Of a stretch of 43,899 bases of DNA, positions 17,473-25,748 are shown in pieces. The notes beneath the pieces are model-generated. The model had not been told where the DNA came from and searched no databases. It saw nothing but the letters and a program-made list of their open reading frames with translations. This DNA comes from a virus, in the IMG/VR virus record IMGVR_UViG_3300037011_000696, positions 1 through 43,899 of that record. One strand, given 5' to 3'. A program made the position numbers and the translations under genes. The number at the start of each line of letters is the position of its first letter. Within the stretch, counting starts at the first letter, position 1.

Positions 17473-17906
17473 CAGAAGTCCTCCATGGTGTCGGTCGTGA
17501 AAAGCCTCTCGGCGCCATCTGTCTGAGCGATCTCGGCCGTTGAAACAGCCGGTGGTGGCTCCACCCCGAGGTCGATCTTGCCCGCGTTGATCGCCTCGAG
17601 TTGCTTCAGCGCTTCGCGCCTGAGGTCCCGCACGTCTTCGGGGATCCCCAACTCAGCCAGTCGCCGACGAAACAGGTAGTACACGGCCAGGTCGGTCGAG
17701 AGCTTCTCGACCATGGCGGGAACGGGAGCAGCGATCGGCACCGAGTAGTGCTTGCGGGCGTAGGCATCGATCTCTTGGTCTGCGACGAGGATGGCCGCCG
17801 TCACGCGGGCGACAACGATGGACCCGGCCTTCTCGTCATCGGTGAGCCGCAGGATAGCAGCGGCACCGATCGCGCTCTCGAGCTTGGCTTGGGTCGTGTA
17901 GGCCAC
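17472..17906 (-). CDS. Mu gp36-like protein (DUF1320), head-tail connector
   Basis: A 144-residue protein with GTG start at 17906 and AAGGA upstream. The N-terminal MAYTTQAKLESAIGAAAILRL-type opening is the DUF1320 hallmark, followed by ADQEIDAYARKHYSVP and AVYYLFRRRLAE, which correspond to the HK97 gp6-like connector helices. It most likely forms a ring below the portal. About 60 bp at its start overlaps an arginine-rich frame that I do not accept as a gene. It lies after the capsid gene with a 163-bp gap. Confidence 0.9.
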   Translation of the reverse strand: MAYTTQAKLESAIGAAAILRLTDDEKAGSIVVARVTAAILVADQEIDAYARKHYSVPIAAPVPAMVEKLSTDLAVYYLFRRRLAELGIPEDVRDLRREALKQLEAINAGKIDLGVEPPPAVSTAEIAQTDGAERLFTTDTMEDF

Positions 17907-18069
17907 ATCAGTCCTTCAATCGCTCTCGGCGGGAGCCCCAGGACTCGCACCCGGGAGCCGGGGCGTGATCCCGGCTGGCGCTTGCCTCGCCCACGTCCCG
18001 CCGAAGCAGGACTCGCGGGGCCGGTCAGGGTGACGATTTCGAGGAGAGGCACCCAGCCCCGCGCTTAGG

Positions 18070-18999
18070 TTACGTCGTTCCGTTCGAACCCCAGATGTAC
18101 TGCGGGAAGGCCGGGGCCGCGTTCGCCCACATCTCGATCCCGTACCGGAGCTCACGCCGCATGAACCGCGACTCGTCCTGAGAGCTGTCCATGGCCACGA
18201 ACTCGTCCATCGAAGGCACATGCCGCCAGATGATCGGCTTGAGCGGATCGCCTGGGTCTGCCGCAAGCAGACCCCAGTAGTTCGCTGCGGCCGCGGTGAA
18301 GCCGCGGATCGGCAGCGGCTTGAGGATCTGGTACTGCCGATTGCTCTCGACGGACGTCCCTGTCAAGTCGATGACGTACTGCTTGTTCAGGATGTCCTGA
18401 ACTCGGGCCTCGAGGGTCGGGTGATACCAGAGATGGGTCGGATCGATGAGCAGATCATCCGTGGTGGTCGGATCTGTCTGACTGCGCATCGCAAGGATGG
18501 CCGCGTCGAGGGAAGTCCTGGACAGCGCCGCGGTTCCGAGGTTCGAACCGGTGGCATGCGTGGCGCTGTAGAGATGAAGCCCATCGAAGCAGTCGCCATA
18601 GGTGGCCCCGGTGAACCCATCCTGGACGAGTCCGGCGACTGTCCGCCACTTTTTGTTGAGCAGCTCGACGGTCATCTTCTGGATGACGGTGCGAAGCCCC
18701 CCCTGGCGGTTGAAGCGGATGTCATCCTCGAGCACGCGAAGGCTGCTCTCCCACGGCTTGAGCTTCACGCTGAATTCAGCTGCGGACAGCTCGTTGAGCT
18801 TCCGATCGCCGACCCAGTGGCGGAGCAGGGGGATCCCCATCAGCCAGTTGAAATACACCTGGAACTCCTCCGAGGTGTCCTCCATGCAAAAGTCGCTCGC
18901 GAACGCCGTGGCGGCCGGTGACTTCCCCGTCTGGAGAGTCTCGATGAAGAGCATCTTGAAGCTGACGCTCGCTCTTCGGAGTGCTTCACGATTCAACAT
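18070..18999 (-). CDS. Major capsid protein, Mu gpT family
   Basis: A 309-residue protein, close to Mu gpT. The opening REALRRASVSFKMLFIETL and the later segment GLRTVIQKMTVELLNKKW are typical of Mu-type major head subunits (HK97 fold). The C-terminal MRRELRYGIEMWANAAPAFP is strongly conserved in the family. GGAGGCGGTC precedes the ATG at 18999. It follows the protease-scaffold and decoration-like genes. The 163 bp after its stop (17907-18069) hold no gene that I can support. Confidence 0.93.
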   Translation of the reverse strand: MLNREALRRASVSFKMLFIETLQTGKSPAATAFASDFCMEDTSEEFQVYFNWLMGIPLLRHWVGDRKLNELSAAEFSVKLKPWESSLRVLEDDIRFNRQGGLRTVIQKMTVELLNKKWRTVAGLVQDGFTGATYGDCFDGLHLYSATHATGSNLGTAALSRTSLDAAILAMRSQTDPTTTDDLLIDPTHLWYHPTLEARVQDILNKQYVIDLTGTSVESNRQYQILKPLPIRGFTAAAANYWGLLAADPGDPLKPIIWRHVPSMDEFVAMDSSQDESRFMRRELRYGIEMWANAAPAFPQYIWGSNGTT

Positions 19000-19008
19000 G
19001 ACCGCCTC

Positions 19009-19764
19009 CTAGAGCTCTTCGAGCTCGAGCACGATGACTGGGGTGGCGGCCGCCGCTCCGCTGCGCGCGAACGTGATGCTGATGTCCGTGTCGGCCAGCC
19101 AGGGCGCGACGACGACGGCCTCGTCCTCGGCGTGAACCGCCGCCGCTGTGATGGTCGCGGTCACCGCGGTCGTGCCGTCCGTCATGACGCAGGTGCAGGT
19201 GTCGGAGCCACCGGGGGCGGTGAGAACGTCGAAGTACCAGCGCTTGAGCTGCATCTTGCGCGAGAATTCCATCGCGCTCTGGACGGCCCCGGTCGCGGTC
19301 GCGTTGCCGGTGAAGACGAGGCGATGCTTCTCGACCCGCCGGCGCGTGGCCGTGGTGATGTCCACGAGGGCGACCGTCGCGCTCTCGAAGTCCGCGAGGA
19401 TGCCGGCGTAGACGTTGCCCGGGGTGAGAGTGACCGTCTGGTCATCGACGAACCAGCAGGGCTTGCCGATGTCGGTGATCGCGAGGCCCGTGCAGGCCGC
19501 CTTGAAGACGCCCTGGCTCTCGACGGTAGCGTAGTGATCTGCGGACGCGACACAGACGATCGTCCCCGTCCCGTTGCGGTAGTCGCCCAAACTCACGCCC
19601 ACGAACTTGAGGCCCGCGGTGGTGAACGCCTCGACGAGATAGCCCGTCGCGTTGAGGCAGACGAAGGCGCCCTTGTAGATCGTCTGGCCGGCGAAGAGCG
19701 GGAATTCCTGCGTCTTGCGTTCCCCGCAATATCCGGGATCGCGGTCGGCCGAGAGTGCGGTCAT
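19009..19764 (-). CDS. Putative capsid decoration protein (DUF2190-like start)
   Basis: A 251-residue protein. The ATG at 19764 overlaps the TGA of the protease-scaffold gene. The N-terminal 110 residues resemble the DUF2190 beta-tulip type (FPLFAGQTIYKGAFVCLNAT, FVGVSLGDYRNGTG), a domain seen in capsid-stabilising proteins next to major capsid genes. The C-terminal 110 residues (KMQLKRWYFDVLTAPGGSD and a terminal beta stretch) may be a second, surface-exposed domain. The expected location is the outside of the head. Position between scaffold and capsid supports this. Confidence 0.75.
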   Translation of the reverse strand: MTALSADRDPGYCGERKTQEFPLFAGQTIYKGAFVCLNATGYLVEAFTTAGLKFVGVSLGDYRNGTGTIVCVASADHYATVESQGVFKAACTGLAITDIGKPCWFVDDQTVTLTPGNVYAGILADFESATVALVDITTATRRRVEKHRLVFTGNATATGAVQSAMEFSRKMQLKRWYFDVLTAPGGSDTCTCVMTDGTTAVTATITAAAVHAEDEAVVVAPWLADTDISITFARSGAAAATPVIVLELEEL

Positions 19765-20891
19765 GACATCCTCCTGTAGGTCTCCGCAACTGCCGGAGTG
19801 TGTTTCTTGATGGCCTCGTCGCTGAGACCGAGGTCGCGGCACGCCTTCACCGTGTCATCGTCCAGCTGAAACGATCCTAGCTCGTCGGGTTTGGGTTGCT
19901 TGTGATCGAGGGGGACCACCTTCGGGGTCGCCACCATCCACTCGCGGAAACCGGCCGCGTTGGTCGAGGCGAAGCCGAGCGCCCACGTGTGCTGCGCGGT
20001 CCCCGGGGCGGTCAGCTTGCCCTCGGTGAGCGCCAGAGCAACGAGGTCTTTCGCCTCGCGCTTAACCCGGTCGCTCTCGAGCTCGATCACGCGCGTGCGC
20101 AGGGCGGCGACTTCGACTGGATCGTTCGCCGGGTTTTTCAGCACGGTGATCGCGGTCAGCGCCTTGTCCTTCGGCGTGTCGGCCGAAAGGGAAAGCGCCT
20201 CGAGCAACGAGGCTGCGAGAGCTGCGCCATCGCTACCCTTCGCTGCCATCGCGGCGATCTCGTCCGGTGTCGCTGACTCGCTCAGTCCGAGGATCTTGCA
20301 GAGCTTCGCAAGCTGTTCTTGGGTCATCGTTTCATCCTCCGACAGCAGCATGCCGTCGAGAAAGGCGGGGAGGCTGTTGAGGCGCACCTCGGGCAGCTCC
20401 TCGAGGAAAGGCACGTTCGTGAGTGCAACGCTAGGGATCACCGCGCCAGCGAGAGAGCCTGTCTTGCGATCGCGGCTGTTGTACTGGATCACGGGCGAGA
20501 GGTAGCGATACTCACGCGAGCGAATGTGATCGGCCGCGGTGTTCGTCCAGGCGATACTCGCCCAAAGCTGAGCCTCGCCGCCAACCCCATCGCGCAGCTC
20601 GAGCTTGTTGATCCACCCCGAGGCCGGGGCCTTCCCGCCGAACATTCCGGCCCAAAACGTCTGATGCTCGTAGTCGACCGGGATCTCGGTCTTCGCCGCG
20701 GTGGCGTTGCCCACCATCTGCTTGAACATGGTCCGGTCGAGGATGAAGGCGCCCATTGGGTGCCCTTCCCAGCTTCCCTCGACGGCAATCATGTGCCAGT
20801 TGGTTTGCGGTTGCCCTGGATCTGTCGGTGGTGGCTCAAGGAGGGAAAGAGCGATTCCGTCGAGGATCCGGTGTTTTAGCTTCCGCTGCAC
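19761..20891 (-). CDS. Head protease and scaffold, Mu gpI/gpZ type
   Basis: A 376-residue protein starting with GTG at 20891. Residues 1-170 match the Mu gpI protease (VDYEHQTFWAGM, APASGWINKLEL, YRYLSPVIQYN). The probable catalytic Ser-His region is in IPVDYEHQ and SVALTNVPFL. Residues 189-376 form the helical scaffold part. A strong internal ribosome site (GGAGG) stands 8 bases before Met189 at 20327, so a separate 188-residue scaffold (Mu gpZ equivalent, 19761-20327) is very likely made in frame. The 123 bp between this gene and the portal gene hold no reading frame, and no Mu gpF-type minor head gene is present there. Confidence 0.9.
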   Translation of the reverse strand: MQRKLKHRILDGIALSLLEPPPTDPGQPQTNWHMIAVEGSWEGHPMGAFILDRTMFKQMVGNATAAKTEIPVDYEHQTFWAGMFGGKAPASGWINKLELRDGVGGEAQLWASIAWTNTAADHIRSREYRYLSPVIQYNSRDRKTGSLAGAVIPSVALTNVPFLEELPEVRLNSLPAFLDGMLLSEDETMTQEQLAKLCKILGLSESATPDEIAAMAAKGSDGAALAASLLEALSLSADTPKDKALTAITVLKNPANDPVEVAALRTRVIELESDRVKREAKDLVALALTEGKLTAPGTAQHTWALGFASTNAAGFREWMVATPKVVPLDHKQPKPDELGSFQLDDDTVKACRDLGLSDEAIKKHTPAVAETYRRMS

Positions 20892-21014
20892 TGCATGTCC
20901 ACGTTTGGTGTGCCAGGTTGCTGTCCCCCAAGGTGACGAAGTGGGCCAGCCGGGTCAAGACTTTTTTGGGGGGTGGCGCAGATTGGCAGGGGTGGTCAGT
21001 CGGCGAGCCACCCG

Positions 21015-22433
21015 CTATTCGGGCGGAAGTTCCTCATCTGGAGGGGCTTCCGGATCCCCTTCAGCGGGAGGCGGAGGCATGACGATCGGCGCAGGGGGGC
21101 CGCTGACAAGCTTCTCTCCGTCTTCGGGCATCGGTCGGCCATAGCGCTCATAGAAATACTTTTTGCCAAGGGGCAATCGGATCTTCGTGACCAGCACCTC
21201 GTCGATGGCCGCTTCCTTCTCGAGGTCCACCTGCTCTGCGCTCTGGAAACGCACGTCAGGGATGGGCCAGTCCCACCCGAGGTTGAAGCCGACGATTGGC
21301 GTGAGCAGGTCGCGCCTGATCGTCCGCGCGAGGTTGAGGCAGTCAGCCGCCGTCATGTCGTCTTCGCCCCGCTCGTAGACCTCTCCCAGGCTGCGCGCGC
21401 CTTTCTCGCCCGGATCTGTCGTCATGGGGTTGCCGAGCACGAGCTTGGAGATCTCCGAGTTGCAGTGCTTGATCAGCTCGGGATGGGGAAGCGCACCGGT
21501 GACACCCTTCGCCTCCACGAGCTCGATCGCGCTCTGCTCCGGCATGATGCAAGCCGCGTCGTGGCCGAGCTCCTTGACCGCCTTCCACAGCGCTGCCTTC
21601 TCGGTGTCCGATGCCCCAGGATGGTACTTCCCGACGCGCAGGGGCATCCCGTAGCGCTCGATGAACATGACCCAGTCTTTCCACGAGAAGCGCTTGAACA
21701 GGTAGAACCACGTGAGCCCGCGAAAGAGCGAGGCGCGCGCGATGGGCTGACTCCATTCCTTCTGCACGTGGGCAATCCACTGCCACTGCGCGAGAGGGAT
21801 GCCGTCGATACGGTTCTCCTCGGTGAGGATGCGGATCTCGTCCGCGTTCTGCACGCCCGCGTTGGTCCCGAGAGCGCATTGCCCCTGAGGCCAGCGCTCG
21901 ATGCTCTTGGGAAGCCAGCGCCCCGCATCGAGCTCCCAGGCGATCTGTCCCACGGCAAATGCCTTCCCGATCGCGTCTGTCAGGTCCTTGAGCGCCTCGG
22001 GCCAGTTGTCGATCCCTCCCTGTCCCCACTTCCCGTTAATGACCTCCGAGCACAGGTCAGCCGCCTGTTGCGCGCGCTTCCCATCGGCTGAGTCCTGCTC
22101 CTCGATGGCCGAGGTGATCTGCACCTCGCGTGAGAGCACAGCGCGGCGCCTCTTGCCCCAGACGCTGGCAACGTGGGCGTCCTGCTCCACCAGCTCGAAA
22201 ACCTCGTACTGGGCAGCGACATCGCCTTCGTCGGCCGACTTCATCGCGGTGGCGAGCTTCTCGGGGGTGAGTTGCCGCAAGGTGCGATCGACCGAGTAGT
22301 CATCGCGGATGCCCGAGACGAACTTCCCGAAGTCCGGCTTCGAGCTTCCAGGTTGAACCTGGGGCTCAGAGATGAAGCGCGACAGGGCGCGGATGCCCAC
22401 CTGGGCTGCTCTGGTGATGAGCGATGGTGCCAT
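21015..22433 (-). CDS. Portal protein, Mu gp29 family (DUF935)
   Basis: A 472-residue protein. The ATG at 22433 has GGAGGGG six bases upstream and overlaps the TGA of the large terminase; an ATG at 22448 is possible. Family marks are the LRQLTPEKLATAMKSADEGD segment, VWGKRRRAVLSREVQI, and WVMFIERYGMPLRVGKY, all typical of DUF935 portals. It forms the dodecameric ring for DNA entry. The C-terminal 30 residues are rich in Pro and Glu. Confidence 0.94.
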   Translation of the reverse strand: MAPSLITRAAQVGIRALSRFISEPQVQPGSSKPDFGKFVSGIRDDYSVDRTLRQLTPEKLATAMKSADEGDVAAQYEVFELVEQDAHVASVWGKRRRAVLSREVQITSAIEEQDSADGKRAQQAADLCSEVINGKWGQGGIDNWPEALKDLTDAIGKAFAVGQIAWELDAGRWLPKSIERWPQGQCALGTNAGVQNADEIRILTEENRIDGIPLAQWQWIAHVQKEWSQPIARASLFRGLTWFYLFKRFSWKDWVMFIERYGMPLRVGKYHPGASDTEKAALWKAVKELGHDAACIMPEQSAIELVEAKGVTGALPHPELIKHCNSEISKLVLGNPMTTDPGEKGARSLGEVYERGEDDMTAADCLNLARTIRRDLLTPIVGFNLGWDWPIPDVRFQSAEQVDLEKEAAIDEVLVTKIRLPLGKKYFYERYGRPMPEDGEKLVSGPPAPIVMPPPPAEGDPEAPPDEELPPE

Positions 22434-23770
22434 CAGTATCCCCTCCATGCGTCTGGCGCCTCGCCGCCAGGAAAGTGCGGGCCCTTGGGTGAGCGTGCCT
22501 CACCGCCAAGGGCAGCAAACTGGCGAGCCTGAACCGTCTGGTAGCCGAGCTCCCGGACCTGCACGAGATCGGAAGCGTGAAGCGCGAGGCCGAGAGCCCA
22601 GAACCTGTCGGCGTGTCCGTCCTTCGTCCTGGGCGCCTCGAAGCGGACGTTGCCCGCGGCCGTGTGCGTCTTGCGGACCTGGTGCAGGTCGCGTCTGATG
22701 TCCGCATCGTCCGGGATGCGCATGCGCCCGCGCTCGAACTCGTCCTTGACTCGGGTTGCGATCATGGCCGGCACCTGCCCGCTCATCATGACCGGCTCCA
22801 CGAGGCTTGACCAGCGCTCTTGTGCTTCCTCCGCCAACTGCGCGCCAATTCCGTTCGCATCGATGCACCCGCGACGAACCATGGGCATCAGTGCATCGAT
22901 GGCCTCGCGTTGCTCAGAGAACTTCGTCTGGGCGAGGGCGAGCACCGCGCGCGTCCAGTGGACGTCACCTCGCTGCTCGTTGAGCCACAGCACCGTGAGG
23001 TCTCGCTTGCGCGCCACATCGACTCCGAGCCAGAGCGGGCCGGTCGGGTGAATGCTGCTGTCGAGGGACAGGGACGCGCCCTCGTGGTAGGCCGACTCGA
23101 TGAGGCTGAAGGGCAACCACGCCTTCGCTTCGTCGAGAAACTCGCAGCAGTATTCCTGTTGCCAATCTTCCTCGGTGCCACAACCCGCGCGCAGCTCCTC
23201 GAGGGCAACGGCGAAGCCCTGCGCTACCGCCTCGTAGATGTCAGTCCGGTGGCGAGACCAGCCTTTCCCTGCATCCCAAATTTCGTAGAACTTCCCCTGG
23301 CGACCGTTCGGCGTCGAGAGAACGCGGACCTTGTAGCCACGGGTGACGCAGGGGTAGAGGGCCGTCCAGATCTTCTGCGCGTCCTGGTGGTGGGCGAACT
23401 CGTCGAGCACGATGTTGCCATGCGAGCCGCGCGCGGTGCGTGGGTTGGCGGGCAGGCCGACGATCTTTGACTTGTTGGGGTAGACGATGGACAGCTGCCG
23501 ATAGCGGGTATCCTCGAAGAACCCCTCGGTCAGCTCTGGCGCGAGACCCATCGCCTCGCTGTGAGTGCGTGCCTCCTCGATGGCCTCTTCGGCCTGCCGT
23601 TCAGTCGTCGAGAGGAAGTACCACGACACGCGGCGAGGGATGCAGTCAAGCACGATCCCCAACATGGTGGCCCACGTGTAACCGATCTGGCGGGCCTTCA
23701 ACGCGATCGAGAAGCGAGCGTCATCGTCGATCCAGCGTTGCTGGTACGGGTAGAGGTCAATCGCCGCCAT
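22433..23770 (-). CDS. Large terminase subunit, Mu gp28 type
   Basis: A 445-residue protein. The ATPase part has a modified P-loop (ALKARQIGYTWA near residue 27, with Tyr where Lys often stands), a Walker B (NIVLDEFAHH near 118) and the coupling motif LSTPNG near 150. The nuclease part begins with LGVDVARKRDLTV near residue 250, and DANGIGAQLAEEA supplies a later acidic site. It packages DNA into the head and cuts it. The ATG at 23770 overlaps the end of the small subunit gene; a TTG lies just before it. It is followed by the portal gene. Confidence 0.94.
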   Translation of the reverse strand: MAAIDLYPYQQRWIDDDARFSIALKARQIGYTWATMLGIVLDCIPRRVSWYFLSTTERQAEEAIEEARTHSEAMGLAPELTEGFFEDTRYRQLSIVYPNKSKIVGLPANPRTARGSHGNIVLDEFAHHQDAQKIWTALYPCVTRGYKVRVLSTPNGRQGKFYEIWDAGKGWSRHRTDIYEAVAQGFAVALEELRAGCGTEEDWQQEYCCEFLDEAKAWLPFSLIESAYHEGASLSLDSSIHPTGPLWLGVDVARKRDLTVLWLNEQRGDVHWTRAVLALAQTKFSEQREAIDALMPMVRRGCIDANGIGAQLAEEAQERWSSLVEPVMMSGQVPAMIATRVKDEFERGRMRIPDDADIRRDLHQVRKTHTAAGNVRFEAPRTKDGHADRFWALGLALHASDLVQVRELGYQTVQARQFAALGGEARSPKGPHFPGGEAPDAWRGY

Positions 23771-24230
23771 CAACCTTCGCCTTCGCGTGTCCGTTGCCGC
23801 CGCCCTCGGCCTTCGGGGGTAGACCGTAGACCTCGCGGATCTTGTTTACCGCCTCCTCGGGAGTGGGTTGGTCGGTCTTGTCCTTCGCCGACTCGATGGG
23901 AGCGCGGGCGACACGGCCGTATAGGTCAGGATAGCGGCGCTCGAGAAGCCAGGCCGCTGCCGTCCAGATCCCATCGAGCGCTGCCTTGCGAATGACGGCA
24001 AGGCAGGTTTCGGCCCCCTCACCCTCGGAGTCCTTTATCGCCTGTAGGAATTCCACGAATTTTGCACTTCCTGGCCCACCCTCGCGCCCCCTCGCCATCC
24101 ACACGCAAAACGTCTTCTCGCTCACACCAGCCGCCTGCGCCGCAAGCTTGTAGGTGGCCCCGAGCTTCACCGCCTGGCAGATCCGCTTCGTCACCTCGGG
24201 CGTCAGCTTGGTTGGTCTGCCAGCTGGCAT
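23757..24230 (-). CDS. Small terminase subunit
   Basis: A 157-residue protein. The N-terminal 50 residues form the usual HTH (GRPTKLTPEVTKRICQAV, AAQAAGVSEKTFCVWM) that binds the packaging start. The middle (AVIRKAALDGIWTAAAWLLE, RRYPDLYGR) matches the oligomerisation helices of small terminases. The C-terminus is polar and contains GGGNGHAKAKV. AGGTGAC precedes the ATG at 24230. It is the first gene of the leftward late operon. Confidence 0.9.
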   Translation of the reverse strand: MPAGRPTKLTPEVTKRICQAVKLGATYKLAAQAAGVSEKTFCVWMARGREGGPGSAKFVEFLQAIKDSEGEGAETCLAVIRKAALDGIWTAAAWLLERRYPDLYGRVARAPIESAKDKTDQPTPEEAVNKIREVYGLPPKAEGGGNGHAKAKVDGGD

Positions 24231-24246
24231 GTCACCTCCACGTGGC

Positions 24247-24303
24247 TGTTTTCACTAATGTTTTCACATGCGTCCAATTGTTGCCTGTTTTCGCCATGTT
24301 ACA
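24247..24303. promoter_or_regulatory. Repeat cluster in the divergent control region
   Basis: TGTTTTCAC stands at 24247-24255 and 24259-24267, a 12-bp step. A variant, TGTTTTCGC, begins at 24286, and a perfect inverted copy, GTGAAAACA, lies at 24381-24389 in the first codons of the clamp gene. The box TTTCGCCATGTTACA at 24289-24303 matches boxes at 27711-27779. These are likely repressor or activator sites between the late and early operons. Confidence 0.65.
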
Positions 24304-24314
24304 GGCGTTTATCC

Positions 24315-24342
24315 TTGAAGTCCCCGTAATTGCCGTCATAAT
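24315..24342 (+). promoter_or_regulatory. Predicted sigma70-type promoter for the sliding clamp
   Basis: TTGAAG at 24315-24320 and CATAAT at 24337-24342 with a 16-bp spacer. It lies just right of the repeat cluster and 33 bp before the clamp GTG. Confidence 0.5.
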
Positions 24343-24374
24343 TAGAGTATGACAAACCCCACAAGGAGCGACCA

Positions 24375-25439
24375 GTGTTAGTGAAAACAAGAGACCTCAA
24401 GAGCGCCCTCGGTCCCCTGGTTCAGTTGACCAAGGGGCAAAAAACGCCGACCGAGTCGGCAGTCATGCTGTCGTTTGATGGCTCGACCTTGACGTTGCGT
24501 GCCCATGTTCGAAGCGTTGAGCTTCGGTACGTGCTCAGCGGCGAAGACGAGCATCCGGCGGCGTCCATCTGTGTGAACGCCAAGAATCTCCTGAAGCAGA
24601 TCCGCGCTTGCAAGGCGAGTGTAGTGAACCTCGAGATCGCGGATGGTCTCCAACTCAAGTCTGGGGTCCTGAATTGCACCATGGCCCCTCAGTGCCCGGC
24701 GAGTATAATGCCCAGCCCGATCTGTCACTCCGGCGACGACACCGTCATTATCGACTCCACTCGTGCGACTGACATGGCGTGGGTCGTTCGAGCGATGGGT
24801 TGCGATGAGACCCGCAAGCACATCAATGCCCTGTATCTCGATGCGTCCATGGGCATGATGGTTGCGACCGATGGACACCGCCTCCATGCCGCACCCTGTG
24901 GAACGACCCGAAGCGCGCTCATCCCCGCGCTCGCTGCCTCGCTGTTTCCGAAGCTCTGCGAGCACGGGGCCGCGATGCAGATTGGACCGGACAGCGTTCA
25001 GGTGACCACCACGGACGGCACGTTGCGTTGTCGCAACCTCACAGGGTCGGGGACTGAATTCCCCCCGTGGACAACCCTTCTTTCGCCCCTCGACACGATG
25101 ACCGTCAGAATCGTGCTGAACCGAAACGCAAGCAAGGAGTGGATGACGGCACTGAAGCCCCTTGCCAACGAGGGGGCCATCTTCCGCGTCAACGGCACCG
25201 TGCAGGTCCGATGTGCCTCCGACGCCAGCGACACAATTCTTGAGCTGCCGACAACCGACAAGGTGTGGCGAGACTACGGCGAGTGCGCCACACGTGACGT
25301 GACCATCGGCTTCAACCCGCGTTACATCGCCGACGCCGTGCTTGACGCCTGCTCCGTCCATCTCCCGTCTGACCCCCTCGCTCCTTGCCGCGTCATCTCC
25401 GGTGAGCGACAGGCGCTCGTAATGCCCACGAGACTGTAG
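24375..25439 (+). CDS. dnaN: DNA polymerase III beta subunit (sliding clamp) homologue
   Basis: A 354-residue protein, near the 366 of the E. coli clamp. Family marks are NALYLDASMGMMVATDGHRL near residue 155 and the C-terminal GERQALVMPTRL, which matches the clamp ending VMPMRL. The three-domain length is complete. The GTG at 24375 has AAGGAG six bases upstream; a second GTG is at 24381. The clamp holds polymerases and repair enzymes on DNA. This is an unusual gene for a 43-kb phage that has no polymerase of its own; it could recruit the host polymerase or nuclease/ligase partners to phage DNA. It is the first gene of the rightward set and is followed after 3 bp by the ASCH gene. Confidence 0.9.
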   Translation: MLVKTRDLKSALGPLVQLTKGQKTPTESAVMLSFDGSTLTLRAHVRSVELRYVLSGEDEHPAASICVNAKNLLKQIRACKASVVNLEIADGLQLKSGVLNCTMAPQCPASIMPSPICHSGDDTVIIDSTRATDMAWVVRAMGCDETRKHINALYLDASMGMMVATDGHRLHAAPCGTTRSALIPALAASLFPKLCEHGAAMQIGPDSVQVTTTDGTLRCRNLTGSGTEFPPWTTLLSPLDTMTVRIVLNRNASKEWMTALKPLANEGAIFRVNGTVQVRCASDASDTILELPTTDKVWRDYGECATRDVTIGFNPRYIADAVLDACSVHLPSDPLAPCRVISGERQALVMPTRL

Positions 25440-25442
25440 CCC

Positions 25443-25748
25443 ATGCTCGCCCTCAGCATCCGCCAGCCCCACGCCGAGCTCATCTTGCGAGGGATCAAAC
25501 TCGTCGAATATCGCTCGAGAGCAACCACCATCACCGGCGTGAGGTTCTACGTCTACGCCTGCAAACGCCTGGACCCCTTCATGGGGCTGGACTTCACTCC
25601 CGATGATGTCGAGACAGGTGTTCTCGTCGGCACCGTCGCCATCTCTCACTGTGATGGTGGCTCGTGGCATCTTGTCAAACCGCGTCGCTTGCGGCATCTG
25701 CTGATACCGATCCGTCATCCTCAACCGGTCTGGTTTCGACCATTCTGA
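25443..25748 (+). CDS. ASCH-domain protein
   Basis: A 101-residue protein. It begins LALSIRQPHAELILRGIKLV, has VEYRSRATTITG, GVLVGTVAIS and ends with HPQPVWFRPF, the pattern of small ASCH-fold proteins (PUA-like). Known ASCH members bind RNA or act on modified nucleosides, for example YqfB, which hydrolyses N4-acetylcytidine. The catalytic residues of YqfB cannot be assigned here with certainty. It is probably cotranscribed with the clamp. Its 3' end overlaps the 3' end of the opposite-strand ABC/GNAT gene by 74 bp. Confidence 0.82.
   Translation: MLALSIRQPHAELILRGIKLVEYRSRATTITGVRFYVYACKRLDPFMGLDFTPDDVETGVLVGTVAISHCDGGSWHLVKPRRLRHLLIPIRHPQPVWFRPF

Noticed and set aside
17801-18052. 83-residue arginine- and proline-rich frame after the capsid gene
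   Set aside because: It overlaps the DUF1320 gene by about 105 bp and has no recognised feature, although a small gene in this gap cannot be wholly excluded.
20892-21014. Promoter for the head genes
   Set aside because: TTGACC is present on the minus strand, but the -10 position reads CACCTT, too weak to list.
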